Source: CAVQMC01 sp963713505
Lineage (GTDB): Bacteria; Bacteroidota; Ignavibacteria; Ignavibacteriales; Ignavibacteriaceae
Reading direction: 5' to 3'
DNA length: 64,000 nucleotides
Assembly: GCA_963713505.1 (NCBI GenBank)
Contig: CAVQMC010000011.1
Coordinates: 248,001 to 312,000, forward strand
Below the pieces are notes generated by a model. It was given only the letters and a program-made list of their open reading frames with translations. It did not search any database and was not told the origin of the DNA. This document shows, piece by piece, positions 37,043 to 47,719 of the stretch. The position numbers were made by a program, and so were the translations under genes. Positions within the stretch are counted from its first letter, which is position 1; each line of letters begins with the position of its first letter.

Positions 37043-40000
37043 ATGAAAACTATTTTCAGTTTTTTAACTTTAATATTTTTTACACAAATAATAATAGCCC
37101 AGACTACCAGCTTTGAAGGTATTTCGTACACAGGCGAAAAACCGCCCGATCCTGTTATTGCAGTTGGAAACAATTATGTGGTTGAAGCAGTGAATAAAGA
37201 GCTTGCCGTTTATGATAAAGCAGGGAACCTGATATCCGAGCAGACATTCAGCAGCTTTTTTACAAATCAAACGCCGCCCGATCAAATTTTCGATCCTAAA
37301 TTAGCTTATGATCAATATAGTGATAGATTTATTTTCCTGGCAGCGGCAAGAAACAACGACTATTCGAATTCGAACTATATGCTCGCCGTAACCCAAAGTT
37401 CCGACCCCACAAATTTATCAGCATGGCACAAATATAAGCTTACGGCAGTAGATAACGGATATGAACAATACTATATTGATTTTCCCGGGTTGGGTTATGA
37501 CGAGCAGGCAATATATCTTACAACGGACAAGTTGGGAAATACAAATAATAACTATCCGAAAATAACTATTCTAAAAAAGTCGGAGGTTTATGCAGGATCA
37601 ATTAGCTTTAGAAAAGATTTTATAGATTTTCACGGGAACGATGGTTCGTATCCCGAACATCTTCAGCCCATGAGGAAGTTTGGCAGCTCATCGAAATATT
37701 ATTTAGTTAATACGGAAGATGCAGGGAGAATCCGTATCTGGTCAATTCAAAATCCTATTTCTTCAAATCCAACTTTATCAGAAGAAACAACCAAAAGCCT
37801 TGGTACATATAATACAATTTCCGATGCAACCCAAGAAGGTTCAAGCAACACAATTGATATGGGAGACTCACGTGTTTCCGATGTGGTTTGTAAAGACGGA
37901 TATTTATATAGTGCTTATACCGCACAGAATACTACATCAAACGGCTCTATGATCGTTTACTTTAAGGTTAACACAAATAACAATTATCAGTTGCTTATTA
38001 ACGGAAAAATAGAGGCTGCAAATAAATTTTATTATTATCCCGTTTTACAACCCGACAATTACGGAAACATTGTTTTTGTATTTAATCAATCAAGTTCCAG
38101 CGACTACGTAGGAGTTGCCTGGACTATTCTTTATTCAGGGAACCAAAATGCAGAAACCCCGTTGTGGCTTAAAGAAGGCGTCGCTTCGTACTATAATCCG
38201 CTTAGCGGTAAGAATAGGTGGGGAGATTACAGCGGAGCAGCGCTTGATCCGGCAAACAACCAAGACGTCTGGATATGCGGCGAATGGGCGGATAATAATA
38301 ATCAATGGAGTACGCAGATCGGTGAGATAAATACATCTACTTCACAAGATGTTATTGTTGATCAGAAGTTAAGTAACGGAACACGAGTTGGTTATTTGAA
38401 GAATTGGCAAGGTACTGTTTGGGGTTCGCAATATACTCCTCCGCAAACATTTTCTTTCCCGGTTAATTCAACTCAAACTATTCTCGGTGATCAGGGTACT
38501 TATTCAAATCAAAAATATAACAATTGGAATGGATTTTCGGATGTTACTAATCACCATTCGTTTTATATTACTACAGAAACGAATAATTTGACTTCTCATT
38601 TTGTCTCGGCATACTCGGGTGTAACAATTGAGAACAGCCTGGAAGGAACAGATGCAACTGGAGGTTATCTAGATTTCCGAGACCCATGGCTCATTGACTC
38701 TATAGATGCTTCACACGGAAATCAAGTGATGAACCGCGGAATGGATCATGTAATTTGGCATCAGCGCAATTCGCCTTTCCACCCGGATTATACAACAAGC
38801 TATGGCGGTTACACTTATAAGGGGGTATTCCTAGACCAAGCAATTGGACCAAATAAAACCTACTACAACTGCTGGAGCGGAGATCAACAAATTCCAGTAT
38901 CCGGTATTGACACAAGGAATTTTTATTTCCAGGGATGGACTGCAACTGGCGCAAATCTTCAATTTTATGGTAATGAAGCATGGACAGAATTTACTAGCGG
39001 AAATGCAATAGTTTCTGCAATATTAAAAGGTCAAGGATTATCAAATGACCAGCATACATTTAAAAATGGTCCAAGAAAATTTATTCAAACTTTTGACGGC
39101 ACTTTTTTCAATACTTATAAAAGTCTAAATAATATTTGGTTTGAAAAATCATCTAATACAACTGATTGGGAAATATTTAATGATCATCAACCACTAAATA
39201 CTAGTGATGCAGAAGGAGCATCATTGGATTATGGACAAATGTATGTTGGTAGTGATTTAGTAAATATTATGCTTGTAGTATATCAAGAATATTCTTATAT
39301 AAGAGTAAAATTGTATGTTAAATTCTTATCTCCTTATAGCCCATTTGGTTGGAACTTACAAGATACTCAGTCTATTTTAGTTACACCCTATAGTGAAGGA
39401 TTGGAATGTACACCAGTTGTAGCACTTCACAGCCAAGGAGGAGCATTTAAGATAGTTTTCAAAAAAGCTGACGGATTTTGGTTTCAAAATGGTCAAGTAG
39501 TTCGACATAATGATAACACATATTATATAGAATTTCCACAAAATCAACCAATTCCAACTCATATTGCAAATACTAATTCACATTCAGTTAATCCTTCTAT
39601 ATTTGGAACTAAATCGGGAAATGATTATGTACAACTAGTTTGGGAAGAAAGTAACACAATAAAGTATATAAGTTCCATTTCAGCAATGCCTACAATACAA
39701 ACAATTTCAACCGGAGATGGATATTCCTATAATACAAATCCTTCATTAGTTGTTTTGGGTGATGGTTATGCAAGAGTCTGTTGGCGAGGTTCAAATTGTA
39801 CTTATCAAGAAGATGAGGATATTGAAACACAAAACCCATTCTGTCAAAGTAAAATAATTTTTAGAGGCAGTAATAATAGTAGATTCTGGTTATTCGGTAA
39901 CAATGTTGGTATTCCAAACATTAATAAGGCTAATGATGATAGTTACTACGCATTAGCCTGGAGTCAGAATAATGGTGCTTCCACTTACTTTGCGGATAAT

Positions 40001-40978
40001 ACTCTTAGTTTTACAAAGGATATGGAAATACCTGGAAATTATGTTCAGGTAAGCAACGGTCCAACTAAAGATCAAATGTATGCAGAAGTGTTCAATACTC
40101 AGACAACACCTTATTCCTTTTCGACATCAAATAGCATTGGAAGTTACTATACACCACAAAAAGCAACAAGCTATTCGTTTGCAAGTGGCAGAGAAGGGGT
40201 AGTGTATAAAGATACAGCTCAGGTATTTTTCGTAGTAGGAGATATAAATGTAAATAGTCAGTCAATAGACTTCATTCCAATACCAGATTCATTAGATGTA
40301 AACTCAAAAGTAATGATGAATGAATACTTGAAGAGTGAAAACTTTAATTTATCGGATAATTCAAATTTCACATACAGCATTGCGTACGGAATAACAGATT
40401 CAGCTGCAGTTCTAAATCTTCTTGAAAACACAGATAAATATATCAGCTTTGAACTTCAACTAATGGATGCTCAAACGAACGAAGTGTTGGGAACATTTGA
40501 TGAAGTAACCTACGATCAAACAAATCTACCGCTATATGAAAATTATAGTTATCAGGTTAATACAAGTGGAATAGGAAACAGAACAGTTTATCTAAGACTC
40601 GTAATTGATGATAACTTTACTACTGATTATGCACTTGGAGAACTTCATGCATTAGATAATACACTTCAAAAAACAAATATAAAAGAAAAGACTTACAATG
40701 GTGAATCTATTGTAAAATCATACGAAATCTCCCAAAACTACCCCAATCCATTTAACCCGAGCACAACCATAAAATACCAGATACCGCAGGACGGAGTTGT
40801 AACGTTAAAGGTATATGATATTCTCGGTCGTGAAGTAGCAAATTTAGTTGACGGGTTCAAAACAAAAGGAAGATATGAAGTCAGGTTTGACGCATCCAAA
40901 CTAGCAACCGGTGTATACATCTACAGAATTAAATCCGGCGACTTCGTTCAAACAAAGAAAATGATGCTTCTAAAGTAA
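37043..40978 (+). CDS. Large T9SS-secreted protein of unknown function
   Basis: 1,311 residues. ATG 37043 is chosen because it begins a signal peptide (FTQIIIAQ) after AGGAAAGGAAG; the frame is also open upstream, but that stretch lacks coding character. The N-terminal 450 residues (PPDPVIAVGNNYVVEAVN; DPKLAYDQYSDRFIFLA; GDYSGAALDPANNQDVW) form a repeated beta-structure seen in Bacteroidota exported proteins, probably a propeller. The middle (about 38.7-40.2 kb) is another propeller-like region. The C-terminus is a T9SS sorting domain (NYPNPFNPSTTIKYQI to KKMMLLK). No catalytic motif was recognised. Confidence 0.78.
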   Translation: MKTIFSFLTLIFFTQIIIAQTTSFEGISYTGEKPPDPVIAVGNNYVVEAVNKELAVYDKAGNLISEQTFSSFFTNQTPPDQIFDPKLAYDQYSDRFIFLAAARNNDYSNSNYMLAVTQSSDPTNLSAWHKYKLTAVDNGYEQYYIDFPGLGYDEQAIYLTTDKLGNTNNNYPKITILKKSEVYAGSISFRKDFIDFHGNDGSYPEHLQPMRKFGSSSKYYLVNTEDAGRIRIWSIQNPISSNPTLSEETTKSLGTYNTISDATQEGSSNTIDMGDSRVSDVVCKDGYLYSAYTAQNTTSNGSMIVYFKVNTNNNYQLLINGKIEAANKFYYYPVLQPDNYGNIVFVFNQSSSSDYVGVAWTILYSGNQNAETPLWLKEGVASYYNPLSGKNRWGDYSGAALDPANNQDVWICGEWADNNNQWSTQIGEINTSTSQDVIVDQKLSNGTRVGYLKNWQGTVWGSQYTPPQTFSFPVNSTQTILGDQGTYSNQKYNNWNGFSDVTNHHSFYITTETNNLTSHFVSAYSGVTIENSLEGTDATGGYLDFRDPWLIDSIDASHGNQVMNRGMDHVIWHQRNSPFHPDYTTSYGGYTYKGVFLDQAIGPNKTYYNCWSGDQQIPVSGIDTRNFYFQGWTATGANLQFYGNEAWTEFTSGNAIVSAILKGQGLSNDQHTFKNGPRKFIQTFDGTFFNTYKSLNNIWFEKSSNTTDWEIFNDHQPLNTSDAEGASLDYGQMYVGSDLVNIMLVVYQEYSYIRVKLYVKFLSPYSPFGWNLQDTQSILVTPYSEGLECTPVVALHSQGGAFKIVFKKADGFWFQNGQVVRHNDNTYYIEFPQNQPIPTHIANTNSHSVNPSIFGTKSGNDYVQLVWEESNTIKYISSISAMPTIQTISTGDGYSYNTNPSLVVLGDGYARVCWRGSNCTYQEDEDIETQNPFCQSKIIFRGSNNSRFWLFGNNVGIPNINKANDDSYYALAWSQNNGASTYFADNTLSFTKDMEIPGNYVQVSNGPTKDQMYAEVFNTQTTPYSFSTSNSIGSYYTPQKATSYSFASGREGVVYKDTAQVFFVVGDINVNSQSIDFIPIPDSLDVNSKVMMNEYLKSENFNLSDNSNFTYSIAYGITDSAAVLNLLENTDKYISFELQLMDAQTNEVLGTFDEVTYDQTNLPLYENYSYQVNTSGIGNRTVYLRLVIDDNFTTDYALGELHALDNTLQKTNIKEKTYNGESIVKSYEISQNYPNPFNPSTTIKYQIPQDGVVTLKVYDILGREVANLVDGFKTKGRYEVRFDASKLATGVYIYRIKSGDFVQTKKMMLLK

Positions 40979-40993
40979 CTAGGTATTCAATTC

Positions 40994-41024
40994 AAGGGAA
41001 TGAGAGAAATCTCATTCCCTTTTG
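40994..41024 (+). terminator. Terminator after the large T9SS gene
   Basis: AAGGGAATGAGA pairs perfectly with TCTCATTCCCTT around a GAAA loop, followed by TTTTG. It is homologous to the terminator at 34694. Confidence 0.85.
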
Positions 41025-41060
41025 TTTTCTACTTATAGGTCTTTTTCACTTTGTCTTTTT

Positions 41061-41181
41061 AAATTATGAAACACATTTTCTAAAAAGAAGGGTTGGAAGA
41101 AGATTTTATTTAACCGCTAAGAACGCTAAGTTCGCAAAACTCTGTTTCCTCCGTGTTTCCTCAGAGTTCTCTGCGATAAAA
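41061..41181. repeat. Long direct repeat, copy 2
   Basis: Partner of 34760-34880 in the same orientation, with 78 identical bases followed by about 40 nearly identical ones. Similarity continues leftwards into the terminator and the 3' end of the preceding T9SS coding region. Confidence 0.85.
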
Positions 41182-41208
41182 TAAGTTACACAGAGTTACG
41201 CAAACCTG

Positions 41209-41289
41209 ATTGCCAGCCTTTAGCTGAGGGGCTTCGACCGAGAAATCTTTTCAAATCCTAGGATTTTTCCCTCAGGTGGATATGGCAAT
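41209..41289. repeat. Large imperfect palindrome
   Basis: Nested arms: ATTGCCA (41209-41215) with TGGCAAT (41283-41289), CTGAGGG (41224-41230) with CCCTCAG (41269-41275), and a central perfect AAATCC-TA-GGATTT (41253-41266). It occurs in a 592-nt gap with no gene. The shape suggests a miniature mobile element or a structured transcript end. The rest of the gap, to 41570, is AT-rich and shows nothing else. Confidence 0.45.
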
Positions 41290-41570
41290 GCTGCTTTCGG
41301 GAAAGCCTCAAAAACAAACAAAAAATATAAATAAACGTTTTAGCGATTTTCTCAATTTTAATGAACTTAAAGTTCAGTCATAATAACCTAACCAGTTTTA
41401 CACAAATTAAAATTCCTTAATCCTCTTTTGAGAGCTTTTTGTTTTAAATCAAGACGAAGTGAATTTCTAATATTTAATTTTAAAATAATAATGCATTTTG
41501 TTCCTAAATAATTGCAATTATTTAATGGTATGCTCTTTGTATTTTACAAAGTTACAATTGAAGGATTTAG

Positions 41571-43884
41571 ATGTTTAAGTATAATATGGTTTTATTTCTT
41601 CTGATTTTTTCATCCAAAATATTTTCCCAGGAAGGAGGATATCTAAATAATATCTCTGTTGCGAGAGGCGATACTATAAAATTTCACATTTCTACTTCCG
41701 TAAATATGTATCAAATTAAAATTTTTAAGATTGGTGTGAATGATCAGCTTGTTTATACAAGTCCTGATTTAAATGGAATACAATATCCGCTGCCCGACAG
41801 TGCTTATTCAAAAGGATGTGACTGGCCGGTAACTTATCAAATGCAAATTCCTCCTGATTGGGAATCCGGAGTTTATCGAGCAGATTTCCAGGTGAACTCC
41901 GGTTATGGCAGTTTAGTGTTTGTTGTAAGAGAACAAACCTTAGGATCGAATTCAAAAAATTTAATTATACTTAATACTAATACATGGAATGCTTATAATA
42001 ATTTCGGCGGAAAGAGTTTATATGAATATAATTCTTCAAACGGAGAAAGAGCTTATAAAGTAACTTATAACAGACCATTTACTCAATTAGCTCAAGGCGA
42101 CTTTTATAACTGGACTTACAAATTCAATAAATGGATGCTTCAAAATAATTTAAATGCAGAGTTTGGTATTAATACTGATCTGGATAATAATCCTAATTTT
42201 TTAAATAATTATAGTGTAGTATTAATTGTAGGTCATGATGAGTATTGGTCTTATGAAGAACGTTCACAAATCCAAAGTTTCTTAAATAGAGGAGGAAGAT
42301 TATTACTTCTAGGCGGGAACACCTGCTGGTGGCAGGTTAGGATTGAAGATAATAACAGAACCATAGTTTGCTATAAAGATGCAAGTTTAGATCCTTTAAA
42401 TGGAATAGCAGATTCAATTAGTAACTGTTAATTGGTATAATGATCCTGTTGATAATCCTGAAAATATTTTTACCGGGGAAAGTTTCAGAAGCGGAGGATA
42501 TGTTAATTATAACGGACATCTTCCTGCTTCGGATGGTTATGGAGATTATGCAGCATTCAATTCGCAATATTGGATTTACAAAGGAACGGGTTTAAAAGAA
42601 GGACAAGAGTTTGGTTATTCATCTGCTATTGTAGGATATGAAACTGACGGTGCAAGATTTAATTGGATGAATGGAATTCCAGTCCCGACCGGAGTCGATT
42701 CAACTCCAATTAATTATAGAGTATTAGGAATTTCTCCGGCTGATAATCCCGAAGGTTTTACAAATACCCATGCAACAATGGGAGTTTATATTTTAAATTC
42801 AGGCGGAGCGGTTTTCAACACTGGTACAATAAATTGGGCAAACGGATTATCTACCGATCCGGTAGTTCAAAAGATCACAAAAAATGTTTTTACTCAATTC
42901 GAAAAAGGAACTTTCCCTCCGGAAATCCTAAGTTATTCTCCTTATGTAACCAAAAACAAGAATATTAATAATGAAAATATAACTTTTAACTCAAGAGACT
43001 CAATTGTTATTACAAGTGATTCTCTAAAATTTGAAATTCATGCCGTAAATCCTGAAAACGGAGAGTTAAGTTATTTTTGGAAAGTTAATAATAATTTATA
43101 CCAATCAGATTCTATTTTTTATTTGCAGAATAATTTAGTTAACGGTTATGCAAAAGTAACTGGATTTGTTTACAACTCTACTGATACTGCTTCAATCAAT
43201 TGGAATGTTTATAATAATCAGCCTTTGCTTCCGGCATCTATAGGAGATAAAGTTTGGATCGATTCAAACAGAAACGGAATTCAAGATGCAGGGGAACAGG
43301 GTCTGCAATGGGTTACAGTTGATCTTTTGAAATGCGACGGCACTTGGCTCAATTATACTTTGACAGATCAAAATGGAAATTATAGTTTTACAGATTTGCA
43401 GCCGGGAGATTATTATTTAAAATTTTATTTAATCGATGCAAACTCAATTTATAAATTTACAATTGAAAATGCCGGGAATAATGATTCGCTTGATTCTGAT
43501 GTGAACCCGGTTGACAGTTTAACAGAATGTGTTACTCTAACCTCTGGTGAAAATAATTTTACTGTTGATGCCGGAGTTTATGATTTCACAACGGATGTAA
43601 AGGAAAATCAAAATATTCCAAAAGATTTTTCATTAAAACAAAATTATCCAAATCCGTTTAATCCTTCGACTAAAATAGAATTCACGGTTCCCAAAAGTGA
43701 ATTTCTAACCTTGGATATTTATAATGTACTTGGTCAGAAAGTTGCAACTTTAATTAATAATGAAATAAATCCAGGGTATCATTCAGTAATCTTTAATGCA
43801 GAAAAATTATCGAGCGGAATTTATTTTTACAGACTTTATGGAGAAAATGTTAATATGATAAAAAAGATGATTTTACAGAAATAA
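41571..43884 (+). CDS. T9SS-secreted protein with dimethylformamidase beta-subunit-like and SdrD-B domains (frameshifted)
   Basis: About 770 residues with one inserted A near 42418. Signal peptide (KIFSQ). Residues about 20-450 resemble the large-subunit C-terminal domain of N,N-dimethylformamidase (LIILNTNTWNAYNNFGGKSLY; VVLIVGHDEYWSYEERSQI; WWQVRIEDNNRTIVCYKD). A B-type SdrD repeat follows (IGDKVWIDSNRNGIQDAGEQG with its calcium-site pattern), then a T9SS sorting domain (NYPNPFNPSTKIEFTV). The small dimethylformamidase subunit is absent, so amidase activity is doubtful; a structural or glycan-binding role is possible. Confidence 0.78.
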
Positions 43885-44073
43885 TTTTAACTCATCAAAA
43901 TTCTCAAGTCATTTATAAAATCCATAAATATTGTTTGATATAAAACAATATTAACAGAAGTATACCTTAATAATAATCAGTATTTAACCCATTTTATTGA
44001 AATTCAGAATCTCTTTAAGTAATTTTACTTAATTAATTCATTTGAGTTAGGTAATTAAAAATAGGAGTAAATA

Positions 44074-45070
44074 ATGGCAATTAAAGTCGGTATAAACGGT
44101 TTTGGAAGAATCGGCCGCTTGGTATTTAGAAGAAGTTTGGAATTAGGCGGATTTGATTTTGTAGGAATTAACGATTTAACTGATGCTAAAACTTTAGCTC
44201 ATTTATTAAAATATGATTCGGTACATGGAAAATTTAAAGGCGAAATTAAAGTTGAAGGAAATGATATAATTGTTAACGGCGACAGAATTAAAATTACTGC
44301 TGAAAAAGATCCTGCAAATTTGAAATGGGGAGAATTAGGTGCCGATGTTGTCATTGAATCAACCGGAATTTTTAGAACAAAAGAAGCCTGTATGAAACAT
44401 ATTCAAGGCGGAGCAAAAAAAGTTGTTTTAACTGTTCCTGCTAAAGGCGATATTGATGCAACTGTTGTATTGGGAGTAAATGATTCTATTTTAAAAGGTG
44501 ATGAAAAAGTTGTCTCCAATGCTTCTTGTACAACAAACTGTCTTGCTCCGATGGTTAAAATTCTTAAATGATAATTTTGGTTTGGAAAAAGGATATATGA
44601 CTACTGTTCATTCCTATACAAACGATCAAAGATTATTGGATCTTCCTCACAGCGATTTAAGAAGAGCAAGATCTGCTGCTGTTTCTATAATACCAACAAC
44701 AACCGGAGCTGCTAAAACAGTTGGAAAAGTAATTCCGGAATTAAACGGAAAACTTGACGGATTTTCTTTAAGAGTTCCGACTCCGGACGGTTCAATTACA
44801 GATTTTGTTGCTGTTGTAAAAAAAGAAACAACTGCAGAAGAAGTGAACTCATTATTTAAAAAAGCTGCAGAAGGTGCTTTAAAAGGAATTGTCGAATATT
44901 CTGAAGAACCTTTAGTTTCTGCAGATATTGTTGGTAATACACATTCTGTAATATTTGATTCTTTATCAACTATGGTAAACGGAAATCTTGTTAAAATTTT
45001 TGGATGGTATGATAACGAATTCGGTTATTCATGCAGAGTTGTTGATCTTGTTAAAAAAATTGCAAAGTAA
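44074..45070 (+). CDS. gapA: Glyceraldehyde-3-phosphate dehydrogenase, type I (frameshifted)
   Basis: About 332 residues with one extra A near 44569 (ILK then stop instead of ILNDNFGLEKG). NAD-binding N-terminus KVGINGFGRIGRLVFR; catalytic Cys in SNASCTTNCLAPM; substrate loop HSYTNDQRLLDLPHSDLRRAR; C-terminal WYDNEFGYSCRVVDL. It is a central glycolytic enzyme. An essential gene with a single-base break is strong evidence for sequencing error. It is followed by a terminator and pgk. RBS AATAGGAG. Confidence 0.95.
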
Positions 45071-45084
45071 CAAATTGATTTAAA

Positions 45085-45113
45085 AGCCCGGTTCATAAAC
45101 CGGGCTGTTTTTT
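45085..45113 (+). terminator. Intrinsic terminator after gapA
   Basis: AGCCCGGTT pairs with AACCGGGCT around CATA, followed by G and six T. Confidence 0.9.
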
Positions 45114-45180
45114 AAAGGGGAATTTATACATTCCCTAATTTTTTAGAAAATAAATTCTCTGCGAAAAAGAGGGTGCCGAA

Positions 45181-46382
45181 ATGAATAAAATGACTATAGA
45201 TGATTTAAAATTAAACGGAAAAAAAGTTTTAGTAAGAGTAGATTTTAATGTTCCGCTGGATGATAATCAAAATATAACCGATGATATAAGAATTGTTTCT
45301 TCGCTTCCCACAATTAAAAAAATAATTGCTGATGGTGGTAAAGCAATTTTAATGAGCCATCTCGGAAGACCGAAAGGAAAACGTAAATCCAAAATACAGT
45401 TTAAAACCTGCCGCAGAAAGATTAAGTAAACTGCTTAATAAAGAAGTAAAACTCGCTCCCGATTGTATTGGTGATGAAGTAAATAAGTTAGTTGATAAAT
45501 ATGAAAAACGGTGATGTGATTTTACTTGAAAATGTCCGCTTTCACGAAGAAGAAGAAAAAAATGACAGCGGATTTGCAAAAAAATTAGCTGATCTTGGGG
45601 ATGTTTACGTGAATGATGCTTTTGGAAGCGCACACAGAGCACATGCTTCTACCGAAGGTGTTACTAAATTTATTGCTAACTGTGCCGCAGGTTATTTAAT
45701 GAAAAAGGAATTGGATTATCTGGGTTCTGCGGTTTCTGATCCGGAAAGACCATATTGTGCAATTTTAGGCGGAGCCAAAATTTCCGGTAAAATTGATGTT
45801 ATAATGAATTTATTTGATAAAGTTGATACGCTTCTTATCGGAGGCGGAATGGCTTTTACATTTTTTAAAGCACAAGGTAAAGAAATAGGGAAATCCCTTT
45901 TAGAAGAAGAGAAACTGGATTTAGCTAAAGAAGTTTTGGAAAAAGCTAAATCTTCAAAAATAAATTTTGTATTACCTAAGGATGTCATTGTTGCTGAAGA
46001 ATTTAAAAACGATTCTCCTTCTTCTGTTGTAAATATTGATAAAATTCCATCAGATAAAATGGGATTGGATATAGGGCCTGAAACTATTAAATTGTTTAAT
46101 GATTCCATTATGAATGCGAAAACAATTGTTTGGAACGGTCCGATGGGAGTTTTTGAAATGGAAAATTTTGCAAAAGGTACATTCGCCGTTGCAGAAGCTT
46201 TAGCAGAAGCGACCAAAAACGGAGCAACAACAATTATCGGCGGAGGTGATTCTGCTGCAGCAATTGCAAAAGCGGGTTTGGAAGATAAAGTTTCTCATGT
46301 TTCTACCGGCGGCGGAGCTTCTTTGGAATTTTTAGAGGGAAAAGTTCTTCCCGGCGTTGCTGCACTTTCTGATTTAAAGTAA
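45181..46382 (+). CDS. pgk: Phosphoglycerate kinase (two frameshifts)
   Basis: About 400 residues, converting 1,3-bisphosphoglycerate and ADP to 3-phosphoglycerate and ATP. Extra bases near 45387 and 45499 break the frame; between them the third frame reads NPKYSLKPAAERLSKLLNKE. Conserved parts: VRVDFNVPLDD, SHLGRPKG, LLENVRFHEEE, YVNDAFGSAHRAHAS, GGAKISGKIDVI, and the nucleotide loop TIIGGGDSAAAI followed by STGGGASLEFLEGK. The gapA-pgk order is typical. Confidence 0.94.
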
Positions 46383-46441
46383 ATTTATTTTGGTAAAATT
46401 TTAGTAAAGAAATAGTAAAATTATAAATAAGGAATTTTTTA

Positions 46442-47374
46442 GTGAGCGATTATTATAGACCAAGAGGATTCGGCGGGTTTAGCTTTTTTCCTCCGGTCAT
46501 TAAAAATTTAATAATTATAAATGTTATTGTTTTTATAATTCAGATGATCGGTAACTCTGTTAAATTAAGCGGGGTTCCGGTATGGTATATTTTAGATAAA
46601 TGGTTTGCCTTAAATCCAATCGGCGGAACTGATGTTGCGGGTCAAGCTTATAACTTCCAAATATGGCAGTTGATCACTTACCAGTTTATGCACGGCGGAT
46701 TTTGGCATATTGCTATGAACATGTTTGTATTATGGATGTTTGGAATTGAAATTGAAAATATGTGGGGTTCTAAAAAATTCATTATCTTTTATCTAACCTG
46801 CGGAGTTGCTGCCGGATTATTCCAGCTATTTCTTCCTCCTTTATTAGGAGAAGCTTTAGCGCCAACAATCGGTGCTTCCGGGGCAATTTTCGGAGTTTTG
46901 GTTGCATTCGGTTTATTATTCCCCAATAGATTGATTTTCCTTTATTTCTTCATTCCTATTAAAGCAAAATATTTAATTACATTTTTTATTCTTATTGAAT
47001 TTTTCTCGATTGACAGTCCCGGCGGAAACGTTGCACATTTAGCACATTTAGGCGGAGCTATTGCCGGATTTATTTACATGATGGCAGACAGCAGTATTCA
47101 GTTTGATCTGAAAAATATTTTTAGAAGAAGATCTTTTACACAGAAAAAACCATTTAATCCGTTTGCCGGATTTACTGATAAACTGAAACAAAAGGAAAGC
47201 AATGTGCAGGAAGCTAAATATTATGAAATAAAAGATGAGAAAAAAGAAAATAAAAATGAAATTACACAAGAACAAATTGACAGAATTCTCGATAAGATAA
47301 GTCAATCAGGTTATCAGAATTTAACTTCCGAAGAAAAAAGAATTTTATTTGAAGCAAGTAAAAAGATGAAATAA
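46442..47374 (+). CDS. Rhomboid-family intramembrane serine protease
   Basis: 310 residues with six predicted helices. The catalytic Ser is S146 in IGASGAIFGVL, and the His lies in HLAHLGGAIAG (H202 likely). The WHIAMNMFVLWMFG loop and the L1-like W-x-L-I-T-Y-Q-F-M-H block are typical. A hydrophilic tail of about 85 residues, Lys/Glu-rich, follows the last helix. The start is a GTG. Substrates are unknown. Confidence 0.88.
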   Translation: MSDYYRPRGFGGFSFFPPVIKNLIIINVIVFIIQMIGNSVKLSGVPVWYILDKWFALNPIGGTDVAGQAYNFQIWQLITYQFMHGGFWHIAMNMFVLWMFGIEIENMWGSKKFIIFYLTCGVAAGLFQLFLPPLLGEALAPTIGASGAIFGVLVAFGLLFPNRLIFLYFFIPIKAKYLITFFILIEFFSIDSPGGNVAHLAHLGGAIAGFIYMMADSSIQFDLKNIFRRRSFTQKKPFNPFAGFTDKLKQKESNVQEAKYYEIKDEKKENKNEITQEQIDRILDKISQSGYQNLTSEEKRILFEASKKMK

Positions 47375-47404
47375 TTATTGTATTCATCTAAGAAAAATCA
47401 TTTT

Positions 47405-47719
47405 ATGATTAATAATTTTAATATTAAAAATCTGCTTCTAATATTTTTTTCAATTCTGTTTGTTTCATGCTCAAGTAAAAAACTAAAAGAGGATAAATTT
47501 ATTAAAGTTTATTCCGATTTGGTTATTGCTTTTGATACTTCAAATGTTACTAAAAATAATAGGGAAGTAATTAAACAAAAAGTTTTTGAAAATAACGATA
47601 TTTCCGAGAAACAATATCAGGCAACTTTGGATTTTTACAATAATGATCCGGTTAAATGGCAGAATTTTTTTGATAAAGCGCTTGCTTATGTGGACAGTTT
47701 AAAATCTAAGAAGAACTGA
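47405..47719 (+). CDS. DUF4296-like lipoprotein
   Basis: 104 residues from ATG 47405. The lipobox is LFVSC with the mature protein starting CSSKK. The pattern of an N-terminal helix with a D-L-x-x-A segment, then VFENNDISEKQYQATLDFYNNDP and a C-terminal helix matches the Bacteroidota lipoprotein family DUF4296. Function is unknown. It overlaps the 3' end of convergent recQ by 14 nt. Confidence 0.7.
   Translation: MINNFNIKNLLLIFFSILFVSCSSKKLKEDKFIKVYSDLVIAFDTSNVTKNNREVIKQKVFENNDISEKQYQATLDFYNNDPVKWQNFFDKALAYVDSLKSKKN

Noticed and set aside
38700..38981. Minus-strand frame inside the large T9SS gene
   Set aside because: It has no family resemblance or ribosome site and lies wholly inside a well-supported coding region.
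44074..46382. gapA and pgk as pseudogenes
   Set aside because: Both are conserved to the end after removing single extra bases; loss of two glycolytic genes side by side is implausible.
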